Shown here one piece after another: positions 34,570 through 47,600 of a DNA stretch of 64,000 nt. Positions within the stretch are counted from its first letter, which is position 1; the number at the start of each line of letters is the position of its first letter. The stretch covers positions 8,803,076-8,867,075 of the forward strand of contig OX345637.1 of assembly GCA_947044365.1 (NCBI GenBank), given 5' to 3'. The translations under genes and the position numbers were made by a program. The notes under the pieces are model-generated. The model ran no database searches. It saw nothing but the letters and a program-made list of their open reading frames with translations, and had not been told where the DNA came from. Origin of the DNA: Petrosia ficiformis (lineage: Eukaryota > Porifera > Demospongiae > Haplosclerida > Petrosiidae).

Positions 34570-35680
34570 ATCAGATGTGTATTGTTGGGCTCGCCGCGCC
34601 TACGCGTGGGCGAGTCTTTAGTACTTCGGTTTCATTCTGTCATTCATTCATTCTTTCTGTCCCCACTTTTTTTATTTAAAGACTTCATAGAGTAGAGAAA
34701 GAAGTTTATCAAAATCGTATTGAAAAGAAATTTGCCACAGACATTGTTTTAGCAAGTTATTCATTCATTCATTCCTTCCCAACTTGTTTTACTTTGAACA
34801 GTTATAACTTCAAACGCATAGCTCCTACAGCCGCCAAACTTTCAGATCTGTTCAAAAACATGGTCTTCTATTGCTCTGTTATTTTTATAACGAAGTAAAC
34901 TGTATGAAAAGTTACTTAGAATGGAAAATGCTAAACTCACTACACATCCTAGCCAGATGCTTTAAGCGTCGATTTGAAGACTTGATAGAGTAGAGAAATA
35001 AGTTTATCAAAATCGTATTGAAAAGAGATTTGCCACAGACATTGTTTTAGCAAGTTACAGACTCATACATTCTATCTCTGTAAGCTCTCCAGTTTCTGGC
35101 ATTTTTACTTGCAATAACCCACACCCTCAGCCACACCCAATGTGATCACGTGAGATCAAAACGTGTAGGTCAGTTTAGAGCAATATCTTCCTTTCTGCTA
35201 TTATTGAACTTTTGTTTGACTTTCAATTTACATATATTTGAACTGTAAGTTCAATGTTTTTGCTCATTGTAGTTGTAACAATGTATAATTCATTATAAGA
35301 TAATTATCTTTAGTAACTGACAGTTGTGGCATAGATATTTTGGTAATGAACGAGGTAATGAATATTTGTTGGAAGAGTATATTATGTAATTTGACTGTAA
35401 GTAATATAGTTATTATTGTGCAAAAGAGTATAGCTGATGGAGAATCATTCTTAGTCATCTTCCATGTGTTTTTATATTTATCAGAAATCAGTCTAGCCCA
35501 AAAAAATCTTTCTCAACCAACTTTCAACTTTATATATATAAACAACAAATTCAAATTTAAGCTTGTTACTTTCTCTCTTGCATCTCATTTATTTAATTGT
35601 TGCAATTGCAACCTATCCTTAAGCTACAGCAGCGAGGCCGCGCACCAAAGGTGCTTCATTACCACAGTATGATGGTAACA
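34570..35680. repeat. Non-coding stretch with 90-bp duplicated block
   Basis: A block reading GAGTAGAGAAAGAAGTTTAT...GCCACAGACATTGTTTTAG at 34686-34765 recurs at 34984-35060 (spacing about 297 bp), each followed by tract differences. 34590-34620 is locally GC-rich (CGCCGCGCCTACGCGTGGGCG) and 35630-35660 has GAGGCCGCGCACCAAAGG, like the ends of an old element. No domain was recognised in the open stretch 35340-35672. Confidence 0.55.
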
Positions 35681-35894
35681 CATTTAATTCCTCCTGAGAC
35701 TGGTTTCTAGCTTAACAATGGTAACAAAAACAATACAATGTACACGTATTTAAACATAATATAAATCCCATAATAATTACACACATGTGCTGACTTTTAA
35801 AATATCTGTGGATGTTATTTGCTATTATAAATACAAATTCATGTACATATTTATTTACTCTGGAATGAGCTAGTAACATCTTTTGTTTTCGCAG

Positions 35895-36290
35895 ATGTTA
35901 CAATTGGAATACTAATAATACACCACAGGTTGTACCTATAATACTATGCTACATATATAGCTACAGTGTATTAATATGTTTGTTACCATATGGTTTATTA
36001 TGACATGTACTTTATATTAGTCAATATAGATCAAGTTAACTGTGACTTGAAAAATAAATCACCATGGAGGAAAATATAATTGCATTGAAACTCCTGTAAC
36101 CAACTGAAGGGTAAATAACCTTTTGCTTTTTACAGTGTATACAGCTATTCATTCAGAATACAATTGAAAGGTAGACATTTAATCACTTTATAACATAATT
36201 TATTAACTACTTGTCTTTTCTTCAGAGATGAATGCAATATTGAAGGTGCAGTTAGAGGAGTAATTCTAATTTATTGATAGTCACCATTAT
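35895..36290 (+). pseudogene. Decayed exons of a neighbouring convergent gene
   Basis: Plus-strand exon candidates: 35895-35928 (acceptor TTTTCGCAG, reads CYNWNTNNTPQ), 36136-36169 (VYSYSFRIQLK) and 36225-36278 (DECNIEGAVRGVILI, then stops). The inverted copy on the minus strand (about 60590-60910) has the same splice borders but different indels, reading CWNWNTNNTPQ, VYSFCIENTIER, then a hydrophobic FIEGVILIIIILVELI. Together they suggest an ancestral gene with a membrane segment running toward the receptor gene. Function unknown. Confidence 0.35.
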
Positions 36291-36647
36291 TCTTGTAAAA
36301 AAATTTGAACTAGGCAAGTAAAGATTTAAATAATGTATAATTATAATTATATATATGTTTATATACATGTAATATTGTTATAATAATTATTGTAAGTATA
36401 CACACGTTGGTATATTGGAAATTTACATGGAAACCAATCTTGAAAACCTGCTTTATACATGTAGTTTGTATCCATCATACACTTAAAATGGGATTTATAT
36501 CATAAATATTTTATTAATGATTTAATATACAAAATTTGTATTAATTTTGTAATCGTAACTTAAAGCAATTAATGTCTTCTTAGATCATAAATATCTGGAG
36601 ATGACACATATATATGTCATGCACTTGGTTTAGTTACCACCCACACA

Positions 36648-36929
36648 CTATTGTACAAGTCTAAGGAGTACAGATAATATACTCTTTCTACAATTTATTT
36701 TGACTTGCAATACAAATATTGTAGCTTCATCTTGATCATTACTGGTATTTAAAATATGATGTGTGGGTGTATCGTGTATGAATGGTATTGACAATGCTGT
36801 ATATTGTGAATGTGTGCTGTTTGAAAACTCATAGGGCACTCTGTCAATTTCAGTTAAAATACCCATGTCACCATGTGTCACTATAAACCATTCATTTTGC
36901 CTTACTCTCTTGCAAATTACAGTACTCAA
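36648..36929 (-). CDS. Unrecognised open stretch in the duplicated flank
   Basis: A 93-codon frame (WFIVTHGDMGILTEIDRVPY...DEATIFVLQVK) with protein-like composition. Its inverted copy near 59890-60130 lost several short segments and is out of frame. I do not recognise a domain. It might be one exon of an extracellular protein or a chance frame. Confidence 0.25.
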   Translation of the reverse strand: MSTVICKRVRQNEWFIVTHGDMGILTEIDRVPYEFSNSTHSQYTALSIPFIHDTPTHHILNTSNDQDEATIFVLQVKINCRKSILSVLLRLVQ

Positions 36930-39900
36930 GGTGTGTAAATATAATTATAATACTTGCTTAGCATAGAGAACCAATGTATGTAATTAACAACTGATATCTA
37001 CTCATAACTATGCTATTCATTTGTATTAGCCAACTACTGACCCTTAATTAACATGTTCTAACATACCTGTTTCCTTCCTTTAGCCCTGAAACAGATCATG
37101 GTCTACCAGAGAAAAAACCAGTATAATTATATTGAAGTGAAGAAAAAGAGAATGAAGTGAGAAAAATACATGTCATATAATTATGTCAATCCATACCAAA
37201 AGCCACAAAGCAAATTTTTTATCTTTAGATACTCACTATTCAGCAGTGTTGTACAAAAAGTCATTCAAGCCAATTAATTTTGATATCTAAAGCCCATACT
37301 GGTGTTATGTTATACGGTGTGTAATGTACTGTCATAAGTTCCACTAACTTTGTTATGAGTTCTATTGACATTACATTACAGTATTGTACTTCCAGAACCT
37401 GGTATAATAGATTATTTAAAATTCCTATTATTATACAGTTTGGTGAAGTTCCATTGCCAATATTAGTGAATAATCTTCAGTTCCTTCCTGTAGTTTAAAA
37501 TTTAATCAGCCCCCATACCATCAAATTTAAATGTAATCATGTAATGTGGGATGTATAATTATTCATAATGCAGCTGCATGTGCTATGCATGTGTTTCATG
37601 CATATAATATGTGGATTATGTAAACACATCATTAGTTAATGATGTGTTTACATAATCCACATATTATATGCACATGCACACATTTATTGTACATTTACAT
37701 CGCATATCATTTATACATGTATTATACATGTACACATTTCATTATACATGTATCTAATATAATCTGACACCACTTTCTGTTGTTTACATTATAAGATATG
37801 TCCTAACTGTTTTTGTTTATGATTGTATGGATTGATTAGACTTCCTAATAGTGTAAACAAGATACAGTAGATAAACATGATGATGTGTGGTCATGAGACC
37901 ATATTTTGTTTGTAAATAGCTTTCTTAAGAAACCAATGATATCAAGATTATGCATGAATCTACAGTGGTAAGGTAATATTCACTGGTTTTAATAACTTCA
38001 ATTTAATTTTAATGTTGCTCATATTACTTGGTTATTAGTTATTTTCTAATAACAGTAATATCTGTAGTAGAGCCCAACGGGATAGAACCAGGAAAGCTGG
38101 TATGTCTATTGAATCCACTTGAAACAAAACTATAGGGAGGTAAAGATGATTCCTGTATGTCATTGTGTTAGTATAAATAAGAAAATGTTGTTCTTAAGAT
38201 TCTGTGAAATAAAAGAGAAGTGTGCATTATGTATTGATGTATTGATAATTGAATCGGTAATTTCATTATTGCCCATTGTTTCAATGGTTTCATTGTTTTA
38301 AGTAACAGTAACTAGATGTTTGTTTTGAGTGATTTACTGACCAACATTGTAATACTTATAGTGCTAAAAATGTCATTTGACTCATTCTTATCATTATAAC
38401 AACATTAAAAGCTTTTTGATACAAGTAAGAAATTTTCATTTTGAAAGAATAAGGTAGATGTAATATTGATTATCAGTAAGGTGTCTCAAGTTAAAGCATT
38501 TGTGAAATTCTGACCAAAGAGATTGCAGGAAAGGCATCACCTTGCAGTGCTTAAATCACATAATGCATGTATGCATTAAGTCAATATGCAGTAAAACATT
38601 TATACATGTAGCACCCTTTAGTGTGTTTTAATGTGGGCACTCAGTTGGGGCCGATAAAAATTTCAATTACATAATGTAATCTTGACCTTTATTGCCCCAC
38701 CTTTGTGCCAAATTAAAACACGTATTGCACTCTAAAGGGATCATTTACATGAAATGAAGTAATCTACATTATATGTGACTGGTACTAGTACTGGGAATAT
38801 TATTACATTAATTTGCAAAGCAAAACCCTCTCTTTAATGCTCATTATTCAGCCATTTTGTACATGAAGCCAATACTTTTGTTATGTAGGAAGTACATTTA
38901 TTAATATAACAAAATTTATTGTTTTCCTACTAAACATCAGAATTGCAAGTATTTAAAAAGAGGATAGTGCCTAACAGATTGAATAACAAAACTACTAATT
39001 TCCTCAGTGCTATAATTATAGTCACATACACTGCAAAATTAATTTATTGGTTGCAAGGAATATTGGAATTGGAATTTAATTAGTCATGTAGGTTATTATG
39101 ACTGTATGGTGACATACATGTAATTATGATCCAATAGTATTCCTTATTTTGTCTAACAGATGTACAAAAAAAGCAGAATAAAGATGTTGATTAAATCCAA
39201 ACCTTCTTTGTGCATCTAATACAAGATGTTAGGCATGATAATTGATTATAATTGGTACATATATCTTTTACATATTTTAATACTAAGTAGCTATGGTGTT
39301 AGTCCTGAACAACCAACTAATTTGTTATCCTGTACTAACCAACACAGTTGTTATTTTAACAATTCATTGTATACTTAACTATAGATGATCCATTTAATTA
39401 TCAATCCCTACTTTTATAATATAGCTCTTGTAGAACTAGGCTTTCAGGATCAAGTCTCCTTGTGGAGATCCCTAATTTCTCCTGCTTTCACATCATATGT
39501 CATTTAAGCTGAAATCAAGAAAAAATTGTAGGGTGGTGAAGAACCACACATAGCAAACTTTTCCTATCAAGATTTCCTCAAAATACTACTTCCTTTAAAG
39601 AAATTGCTTAAAAACTAATATACTTTTTATTCATTGTCTTGTCAGACACTAAAGTGGTTACTGAAATATTATTGTACTTTCGTTCAGCATAGTCCTGTTG
39701 TAATTATGCTGTCAGTTATTTTTCTTCCTTTAAAAAAAGTTATTCAAACTGTTTTTGAATAATAATAATTACTGATGCAGCATGATGTGGGATAGTCTGG
39801 TCCACATTCAACACTGAAGTTAAATTTTAAAACATTGGTTTTCATCTTAGAATCAACTTCATAGCACCTAAAATTAAAAATTTTCCTGGGTAGTACATTG

Positions 39901-40265
39901 AAAGCATCCCAGTGTGTGAATATTGGTGTGTATATAAACTAACTCAACTCTCAGTTACCACAAAGATGATAGGATTGATAATTCTTGATATACACAAAAG
40001 ACTGACCTTCAACAGTGACTAAAATAGCATGTTAATACTATATAGCCAAAAAGCAATTATTTTGACTAGTATTAAATCTTTAGAGGGGCAAATATCTGAA
40101 CTATGCCATGTTGTTTTGGTTAACTGTAACTAAAACTAAAATATTTTAGTATGCCACATAAATGTATTAGTTAACTAAACCAGAACTAATTTCATATGAA
40201 TCTGCAAGAACCAATACTATAACTAAATGTTGACAAACTTATTTGTAGAACTGTAACTAAAAAAA
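36930..40265. other. Receptor B 3' flank, no gene recognised
   Basis: AT-rich duplicated intergenic DNA matching 56300-59900 in reverse. 37380-37530 matches the 3' flank of gene A (24190-24310). At 38570-38720 is a self-inverse pair around GTGTTTTAATGTGGGCACT and its reverse complement (CCTTTAGTGTG / CACTCTAAAGG), probably another old MITE; it is kept in the C flank at about 56620-56750. Confidence 0.5.
37600..37671. repeat. Perfect palindrome, 35-bp arms, 2-bp loop
   Basis: Left arm 37600-37634 and right arm 37637-37671 are exact reverse complements (GCATATAATATGTGGATTAT...), separated by GT. It would extrude as a long hairpin. The inverted copy in the C flank has a SINE inserted exactly in the loop (57621-57805). 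Confidence 0.95.
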
Positions 40266-40741
40266 CAAGTGTATATAGAGAAAAAAACATCCCTATGATT
40301 GCTTTACAAATTTAAGTGAAGATATGACTGCTTTGTGGTGTGCAGAATTCAGTAATCATGGCTGACTTTATCAAGCATGAAAGACAACAGCTTATTATAG
40401 TTATTATTTTGATTATCTACTCTCCTGACCTTTCAAAGGACCTTGTAGAACTTTAGGAATATATTTCAGGCAGAATAGCTAGCTATTAGTTCCAGTTTCT
40501 ACGTAAGCTCAACAGCTTTCTTTCTGCTGGTGTGTAGAGCTTGTCAGCTTGATCGCGCGTTCGTTTACGCGCCACGCCCATTAATTGACCGAGCCCCCGG
40601 GAATGACGCAACTTCCTTAACTACGTATACAACGCATAGTCGCGCAAGTGACACAAACATAATAATATTATATAATTATATATATTATATACATTAAACC
40701 CCGTGGAAAGCAATTATAGGGATGGCCCTACGGGCCATAAA
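40266..40741 (+). mobile_element. MITE family M, copy near 40.3 kb
   Basis: Full-length copy, nearly identical to 5248-5718 (same GAAGATATGACTGC phrase and right end). No M element lies at the corresponding place in the C flank, so it inserted after the inverted duplication. Confidence 0.85.
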
Positions 40742-41213
40742 AAACTTTGACTGTTTGTTTTGGTAAAGCTTGGACTGTCAGCCCTATAGCTGTCTTAAAA
40801 TTGCATTTTGTTTATAGAGATGTGTGAAGTATGGTTGTATAAAATTAAACTGTGGTATTCTTATTAATTATATTTGCCATGTGCTCTTTGTGCAACCATT
40901 TTGATTCAGTGAAATTAAGCTCAGAAAGACATTGCTTAACACCATGCAGAACCAAAACTAAAACTAGAACTAAAACTAAAACAGTTTTTGAGTTTACTAA
41001 ACTATTACTAAAATTTCATTACTTGTTAAAAACCAAATTAAAAGTATTTACTTCTAATGTCTGTTAACTAAAACTAAATCAAGCACAAATTTTCTGTACC
41101 AAAACAACTAGGGAACTATGTATCACCAACTGACTGATATGTACCAATTATGCATGCATATATGGTTAGCATGTATGGCTAGTATCAGTAAAAAATATTT
41201 TAGGTGATGTGGA
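40742..41213. other. Spacer with simple (AACTAA)-like tract
   Basis: Contains repeated 'aaaactaaaact' phrases at about 40955-40985 and also before the MITE at 40120-40265. No gene seen. Confidence 0.5.
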
Positions 41214-41452
41214 GATGTCAAAACCCAAAAGGATGCGGAGTGGTACTGACTCAGGAGATTAATGTATGACTCATAATTACAAACCACTTCCATACAACTC
41301 TACATAAGTACCTACAGCACTATAAAGCAAGACAAAGACCTGTACTTATATGGAAGTGGTTTGTTTAATTTTGGGTCCTTCATTAACATCCTGAGTCAGT
41401 GCCACCCCGACTTTGTTCGCATCCTTTTTGGATTTTGACGTCCCTACATCAC
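41214..41452. mobile_element. MITE family N, about 240 bp, long TIRs
   Basis: Left end GTGATGTGGAGATGTCAAAA and right end TTTTGACGTCCCTACATCAC are inverted repeats that continue for about 60 bp (CCAAAAGGATGCG, CTGACTCAGGA). Inner arms ACAAACCACTTCCATA and TATGGAAGTGGTTTGT pair as well, so the whole unit folds on itself. A copy is at 55399-55670 in the inverted flank and a half copy at 28149-28285 and 44567-44703. Confidence 0.85.
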
Positions 41453-41688
41453 TTTCATTTTTATTGAAAATGTTCTTTTGTTCTTCATACTGTATCAATG
41501 ACTTGTATTGTAAACATCATAATAAAAACGAATCTGGAATGAAAACAACCAATAAAACTATACGAGTGATACTAAACAATCTAATCTATAAGTAATGCAA
41601 CTAACTAACTGGTACACTCTATATGAACACACTAAGACAAGTAACTCATAAGTATAAGAGCTGTAATGATGTGATGAACATTGCACAT

Positions 41689-44600
41689 TTATGAGGTTAC
41701 TGTCTCATATTCTGAAGTGGATCTGAGAGCACTAGTCACATGACCATAAGCCTGATTACCCTTCATTTCAAATTCACTGGTTCTGGTAACATTACTACCA
41801 GGTAAAGGAGTGTCATACACTGGACTAGTAGTGTTGATGGAATAGTTTCCTATACTTTTCCCACAACACAAATAGACAACAAGAAGAGTAAGAAGAGATG
41901 ATATAATGGATGATACAGAAATAGTAACAACTGCTGTTATACCAGCTAACAATGGAGCTGATAAACCTAATAAATAATAATTATTATTATCATCAATGGG
42001 GTCACTATTATTACAATCACCTGAAGATTCAGTGTTAGTAACACAAGGAGTAGGTGTATAAGTACTCATTGATGCTGTGATACTCACTAATAAATGAGAA
42101 TGGAATTTAATGTTAATGTTTTATTATACAAAATACCTGATGAAGTAGTGCAAGCTAATGAACGTGTGGTAGTAGCAGCAGTAGATGATGCAGTAGTAGT
42201 TGAACTACTCATTGTAGTAGTTGTTGAAATAACAGTGAAATTTCCACTACGATTCATACCAATATTAAGAAATTTATCAGAAACTTCAGCAATAACTTGT
42301 AAAGTGTACGTCACAACAGTATTTGGTTCTAACCCAAGTACTGTGAACTGATCTGTTGTAGAACTCTCATATGAGACAACTGATGAAGGATTAATGTTAG
42401 AATAATCCACATCTATATTCAACTCAATTATTAAATTATCAGGTATTACACAATCTGCTGTAGTATATTGTATGATAGCTGATGTATTAGTTACATCTTT
42501 AACTTCTATATCTCTAAGCCAACTGGTAACTATTTCAGAAGAGAAAGAATAACAATCTTATTTCACAAATTATTATAAACTTACTAAAAGGCGGAGCAGT
42601 TGTTATGTTACTCCCAATTATATTATTAACAGACATCTCAACAGTGTATATATTATCCTCACTCACTGGTATAGTATAATTACAAGTACCAGTAGTAATA
42701 TTCTCTGATAATAGATCCATAATAGTCACTGTATAGTTATCAACAGGTGGTGTATTATCAGTATCAGTAATGACAATAGGACATGGCTGTGTATAGTAAT
42801 AAAACAATACATTATAAATACCAGAGATTATACATGTATATAATTTAATTAAAGAGAGAGCAGCTAGTATGTATTACCATCAGGTAATACAATACAGATT
42901 AGTTAATTTAAAAATACAATTATACTGATCATGTGACAATGAATAATTTTGTGTTGACACTAAGTAATATTGTGTTGATTCAAAATATTAAATGATCATA
43001 AAGTCTTGGAGACACATCAATAGAAGTAACCATGAATTTGTGCATTTGAAGTAGTTTTGTTTTAGTTATACATGTACGTACATGTAGTTATAATATAGTT
43101 CAATAGCTAAAAACATTTTAGGCTTACCAAAAGCATTTCTGAATCAGTAATTAATCGTGCCCATTGTTGACAATTCATTTTACAGTTATTACAATAAACT
43201 TGTAAGTTTAGTTTACTACAAGCAAGTAAACATAACATAAAATTACATCTTCCGTCTTTTCAACTGTTGCCAAGCATTTCTGTTGCTAAAAACATGGTAA
43301 GTAACGTTTGACAACTGAACTGTAAAAGTATATACTATACAATATATGTAAAGAATATCAGTTGTTGAATATACAATTATACATGTTACAACTCATCAAC
43401 TCAACTTGTGGTAAAACTGCACATCTACATGTATAACTTTCAAAAGTACTCACAGAATAATTAATATCCAGTTCAGTATAACCAGTCATATTAATATCAA
43501 GACACGCACTAACATCAGTGAAGCCAGGAGGAACTGTATGGGAAATGAATATATGGTTAACAACATTTAATATTTATAACAATGTATTACTATTTCCTGT
43601 TGTATTACATTGGACTATAGCTGGATCTCCAAATCCAAGTGAGTTATTAGCACTCACACTAAAAGTGTATTCAGTATTAGGAGACAGATTCGTGATTATA
43701 ATCATTGTATCTTCAGTGATATTACTAATATCATCAGGTGTTCTAGTGACCTTATAATGTGATATAACTTCTCCTCCTCCTCCTCCATTATCACTTGGTG
43801 GATTCCATTCAAATTCACACGAATCATATGTTATACGAGTCAAGTTGAGGTCAAGAGGTTCAGAAGGAGAAGCTATCATGAATAGATAAATTACATAATG
43901 CTACACTTTATAGGACAATTAACATGTATTATTGTAGTTATACATGTAAGCCTGTTTTGAGTACTATCTACAAGTAACTCATCTAAACCACATTAAATTG
44001 TTTCCTGATTCATCAACTAATTAAAATTTAAAACTACCTTTACTTTCTATATACATCATTTTCAGCATTAGCACTATTTGTACTATGCATAACATTTTTT
44101 ATGGCACATTAAGTGTTTCAATTAGCACAATATGGTGGGTCCTCATATAAGATCGAGAATAGATGATGCACGAGTGAAGTGAGTGCATTATGTAAATGAT
44201 TGATCCACCTGAGTGCCATATTATAACACTCAATACTCAGAATGTTAGAAAAGGTTTAGTATCTATCACTAGACATTTACAATGTATTTGGTTGCATTTT
44301 GTAGTTAATGCATTCTTAATTGGCATTGAAAAACAGTTTGGTTTTTTCAACTAATCAGTTGGTTACCACAATTGCATTTGAAATATCCCATACTGTTCAG
44401 TTGAAGAGTAGGCCAGTTTAACTTTTGGTGTTGGAATGGTGTTCACAATAACATGTAAATTAGTCATGATTCACAGTTTACATGTCAGTACTTCTCCACT
44501 ATAAGTACATAATTACTTCTATATAAACCTACAAAAGTACAGCTCTTTGTATTTTGCTTTATAGCAGTGTAAGTACTTATGTAGGGTTATATGGAAAGTG

Positions 44601-47600
44601 GTTTGTTTAATTTTGGGTCCTATGTTAGCCTCCCAACATTGTTCGCACGCTTTTTGGGTTTTGTCGTCCCTACATCTTCTTTCATTTTTATTGAAAATGT
44701 TTTTATGGCCCGTAGGGCCATCCCTATGATTGCTTTCCCACGGGTTCGAACTATATATATATATATATTTATATGTTTGTGTCACTTACGCAAGTATGCG
44801 TTGTATACGTAGTTAAGAAAGTTACATCATTCCCGGGGGCTCGGTCAATTAATGGGCGTGGCACGTAAAAGAACGCGCACTCAAACTCTACAGACCAGCA
44901 GAAAGAAAGCTGTGTAGCTTACGTAGAAAACTAGAAACTAGAACTAATAGCTAGTTATTCTACCTGAAATATATCCTTAAAGTTCTACAAGGTTCTTTAA
45001 AAGGTAAACAGAGTAGATAATCAAAATAATAACTATAATAGGCTGATGTGTTTCAGGCATCATAAAGTTAGCCATGATTACTGAATGCTGGACACCACAA
45101 AGCAATCATAGGGATACTTTTTTCTCTATATATCTTTTATTATTCTTTATATATTGTAACAAACTTGTGAAAAGTTGATAATGTGTTTTGATAAGGTATT
45201 ATTCTCCACAACAGTTGTGGGTTTCCACTATGTAAAAAGATAGCCAATAGTTGGGTTCATGAATATCAGTGTTTTTGATGGAACTGAACATGCGGTAACT
45301 GATGCATTCGTGACCTTTTCTATGTATTAACGTTTTGTGTAGGCTAGTATGTTCACTCAGTCTACTTGCTGGTCTATAGCGCTCAAGTGCACATGTTCTA
45401 TTTCACACCATGCCCATTAATTGAACAAGCCCCTTGAAATAACGTAATTTCACATGCATCTACACAACATGTACATGTATGTGACACAAACATAGAAATA
45501 AACACAAATTTAACCTGTGGAAAGCAATCATAGAAATGGCCCCATGGGCCATAAAAAGGTAGCAACAGGATTATTACAGTACTTACTGTGATATGATAAT
45601 TGCTTATCTTTAAAGTATAATATAATTATACGAACAGTTTGTTGAACTCAATACTATCATATATTGACTTACTCAGAACTAGTAGAGTACAAGTGTCTTT
45701 AGTTGGTGTATTCTCATTATCTGTACATGTCACTTTCATCTCATCTAGCGACTCACTAACAGTAAATGTTAAATTACTACTAATTGTTCTAGCAGTATCA
45801 TCAACTGATGTACGTGCTGCACTAAATAGTGAATTACTAGCACTTGGAAGTGAACTGCCAAGAACAAGTTGACCTGGATTACCAATAGGGACAATCCATG
45901 CAAGAAAGTTAAGAGGTGCTAAAGGATTAGTCACATCACAGTTTAGAATCACAGTATCACCAGGATTCAAATATACTCCAGGACTTGTTTCATTACAACT
46001 TCCAGTATCCACAGTTATATTAGTAGCAGTTGAATGAACTAAAGAAAAGAAGAAATTTATCAATAAGGATTTATAGAGAAATAAGTGTGGAATGACAGTT
46101 TTGTTATGATTATCCAGCCATATGAGGTCTGATAACTTGGTCTGCAAGTATATTTGTTTCTTTATGGGATACTAGTTGAGGAATAACAAAGGTAGGTGTG
46201 GGTTGATGGCCTCCAAATTTGCCATTCCAAAGTGCCTAGAAATGGATTGTATTAAGTTATACAAAAGGCTTTTTTTGGAAGATGTTGTTAATATGGAGGC
46301 TAGCATAGTAACTTTTTTAGTGTTTCTGGCTTATCTTTTCTTGCAGTTTTGTTTGAACTTCGGAGATATCTCTAAGTTGTAAACTGTCACTGTTCATCTA
46401 ACTGTGGTCTACTAAGAATCTCCTCCATAGTACTCTCATCTTTTGTGTATATATTATTTGAAACTTGCATCATTTGTCTATTTATATTATACTAATTTTC
46501 CACTATTATATTTGGGATCACAATTTGTGGAAATTTGGAACAGAACTGTGTTTATAAACACAACACTCCATGTGTACAATCACTACTATGATAATGAATG
46601 CACTAAAGTGCAGAACCCTCGCTAAAAAGATGCTACTATGAATGCAGCAATGAAACAGGTGAAATTGATGATGTTTAAGATGCAACTATCTGGACTACCA
46701 ACATATTGCCATTGCTTAGTGAGGATCATGTGCAGTGCAACTCACCACATCTTAATTGCTACTTGGGTGAATGTGATGCCTGTCCTGGCGTTACAATGTT
46801 GATAGAGAAGCTTATCCCTTTCCTAGATGCAAATGACACGGATCAAATCATCTACAAGCAATGGATTACCACTATGTGATAATTTCAGATTGTCTATACC
46901 ATGACACTACTGCTGTATACCTTTTTTCGTAGCTTTTTGAAACATTTTCTCCCCAAAGGATCGCAACATTAAAAAATAATCTATTTTTCTGATGGTGCGG
47001 CTGCATCTCAATACAAGAATCGAAAAAGCTTCCACAAAGATTTTGGAGTATCAGCTAGAGGCATTTTTCAGCCAGTTCACATGGAAAAGGGGCTTGTGAT
47101 GGTCTTGGTGGAACAGTAAAGCGACTAACTAGCAGCCCGAGCTAACTTACAAAAGCCCTACAATGACCAGATAATGACTCCTCGCCAGCCGTTTGATTGG
47201 GCATCCACAAATATACCTAGTGTTCACTTTGGCTATTGCAGCATGGAAGATTATGAAATAGAACAGCATAACCTTGACGGCACTTTCACCAGTCTCGCAC
47301 AATTCCAGGTAGAAGTACAGGTGCACTCTTTTGTTCCCATCTGAAACAGTAAAGTGAGAGTCAGTTTTTATTCAGCCTCTGACACTTGCAAGGAAGAGAG
47401 AGTTACTCTAAGGAATGATCTTCCACCAGAATCAATTGCTGGCTTTGTCACATGCTTGTGTGAAGGAAATTTGTGGTTGGCTTGTGTAATAGAAATCATT
47501 CAGGAAGACAGTCGGGCAAAACTAACATTTCTTCACCCACATGAGCCTTCCAGTTCATTCAAATATTCAAAAACCGAAGACATATGTACTGTACCAGTAG

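Larger units (their letters stand above)
35680..46040 (+). repeat. Large inverted duplication, left arm (contains gene B)
   Basis: From about 35680 (CTGAGACTGGTTTCTAGCTTAAC) through gene B's Ig exon, the sequence recurs reverse-complemented from about 61105 back to about 51910. Anchors: 35700-35790 with 61005-61100; 36640-36950 with 59880-60170; 37590-37640 with 57570-57620; 41214-41452 with 55399-55670; gene B with gene C. Divergence is moderate with many indels, so this is older than the A/B identity block. Confidence 0.85.
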
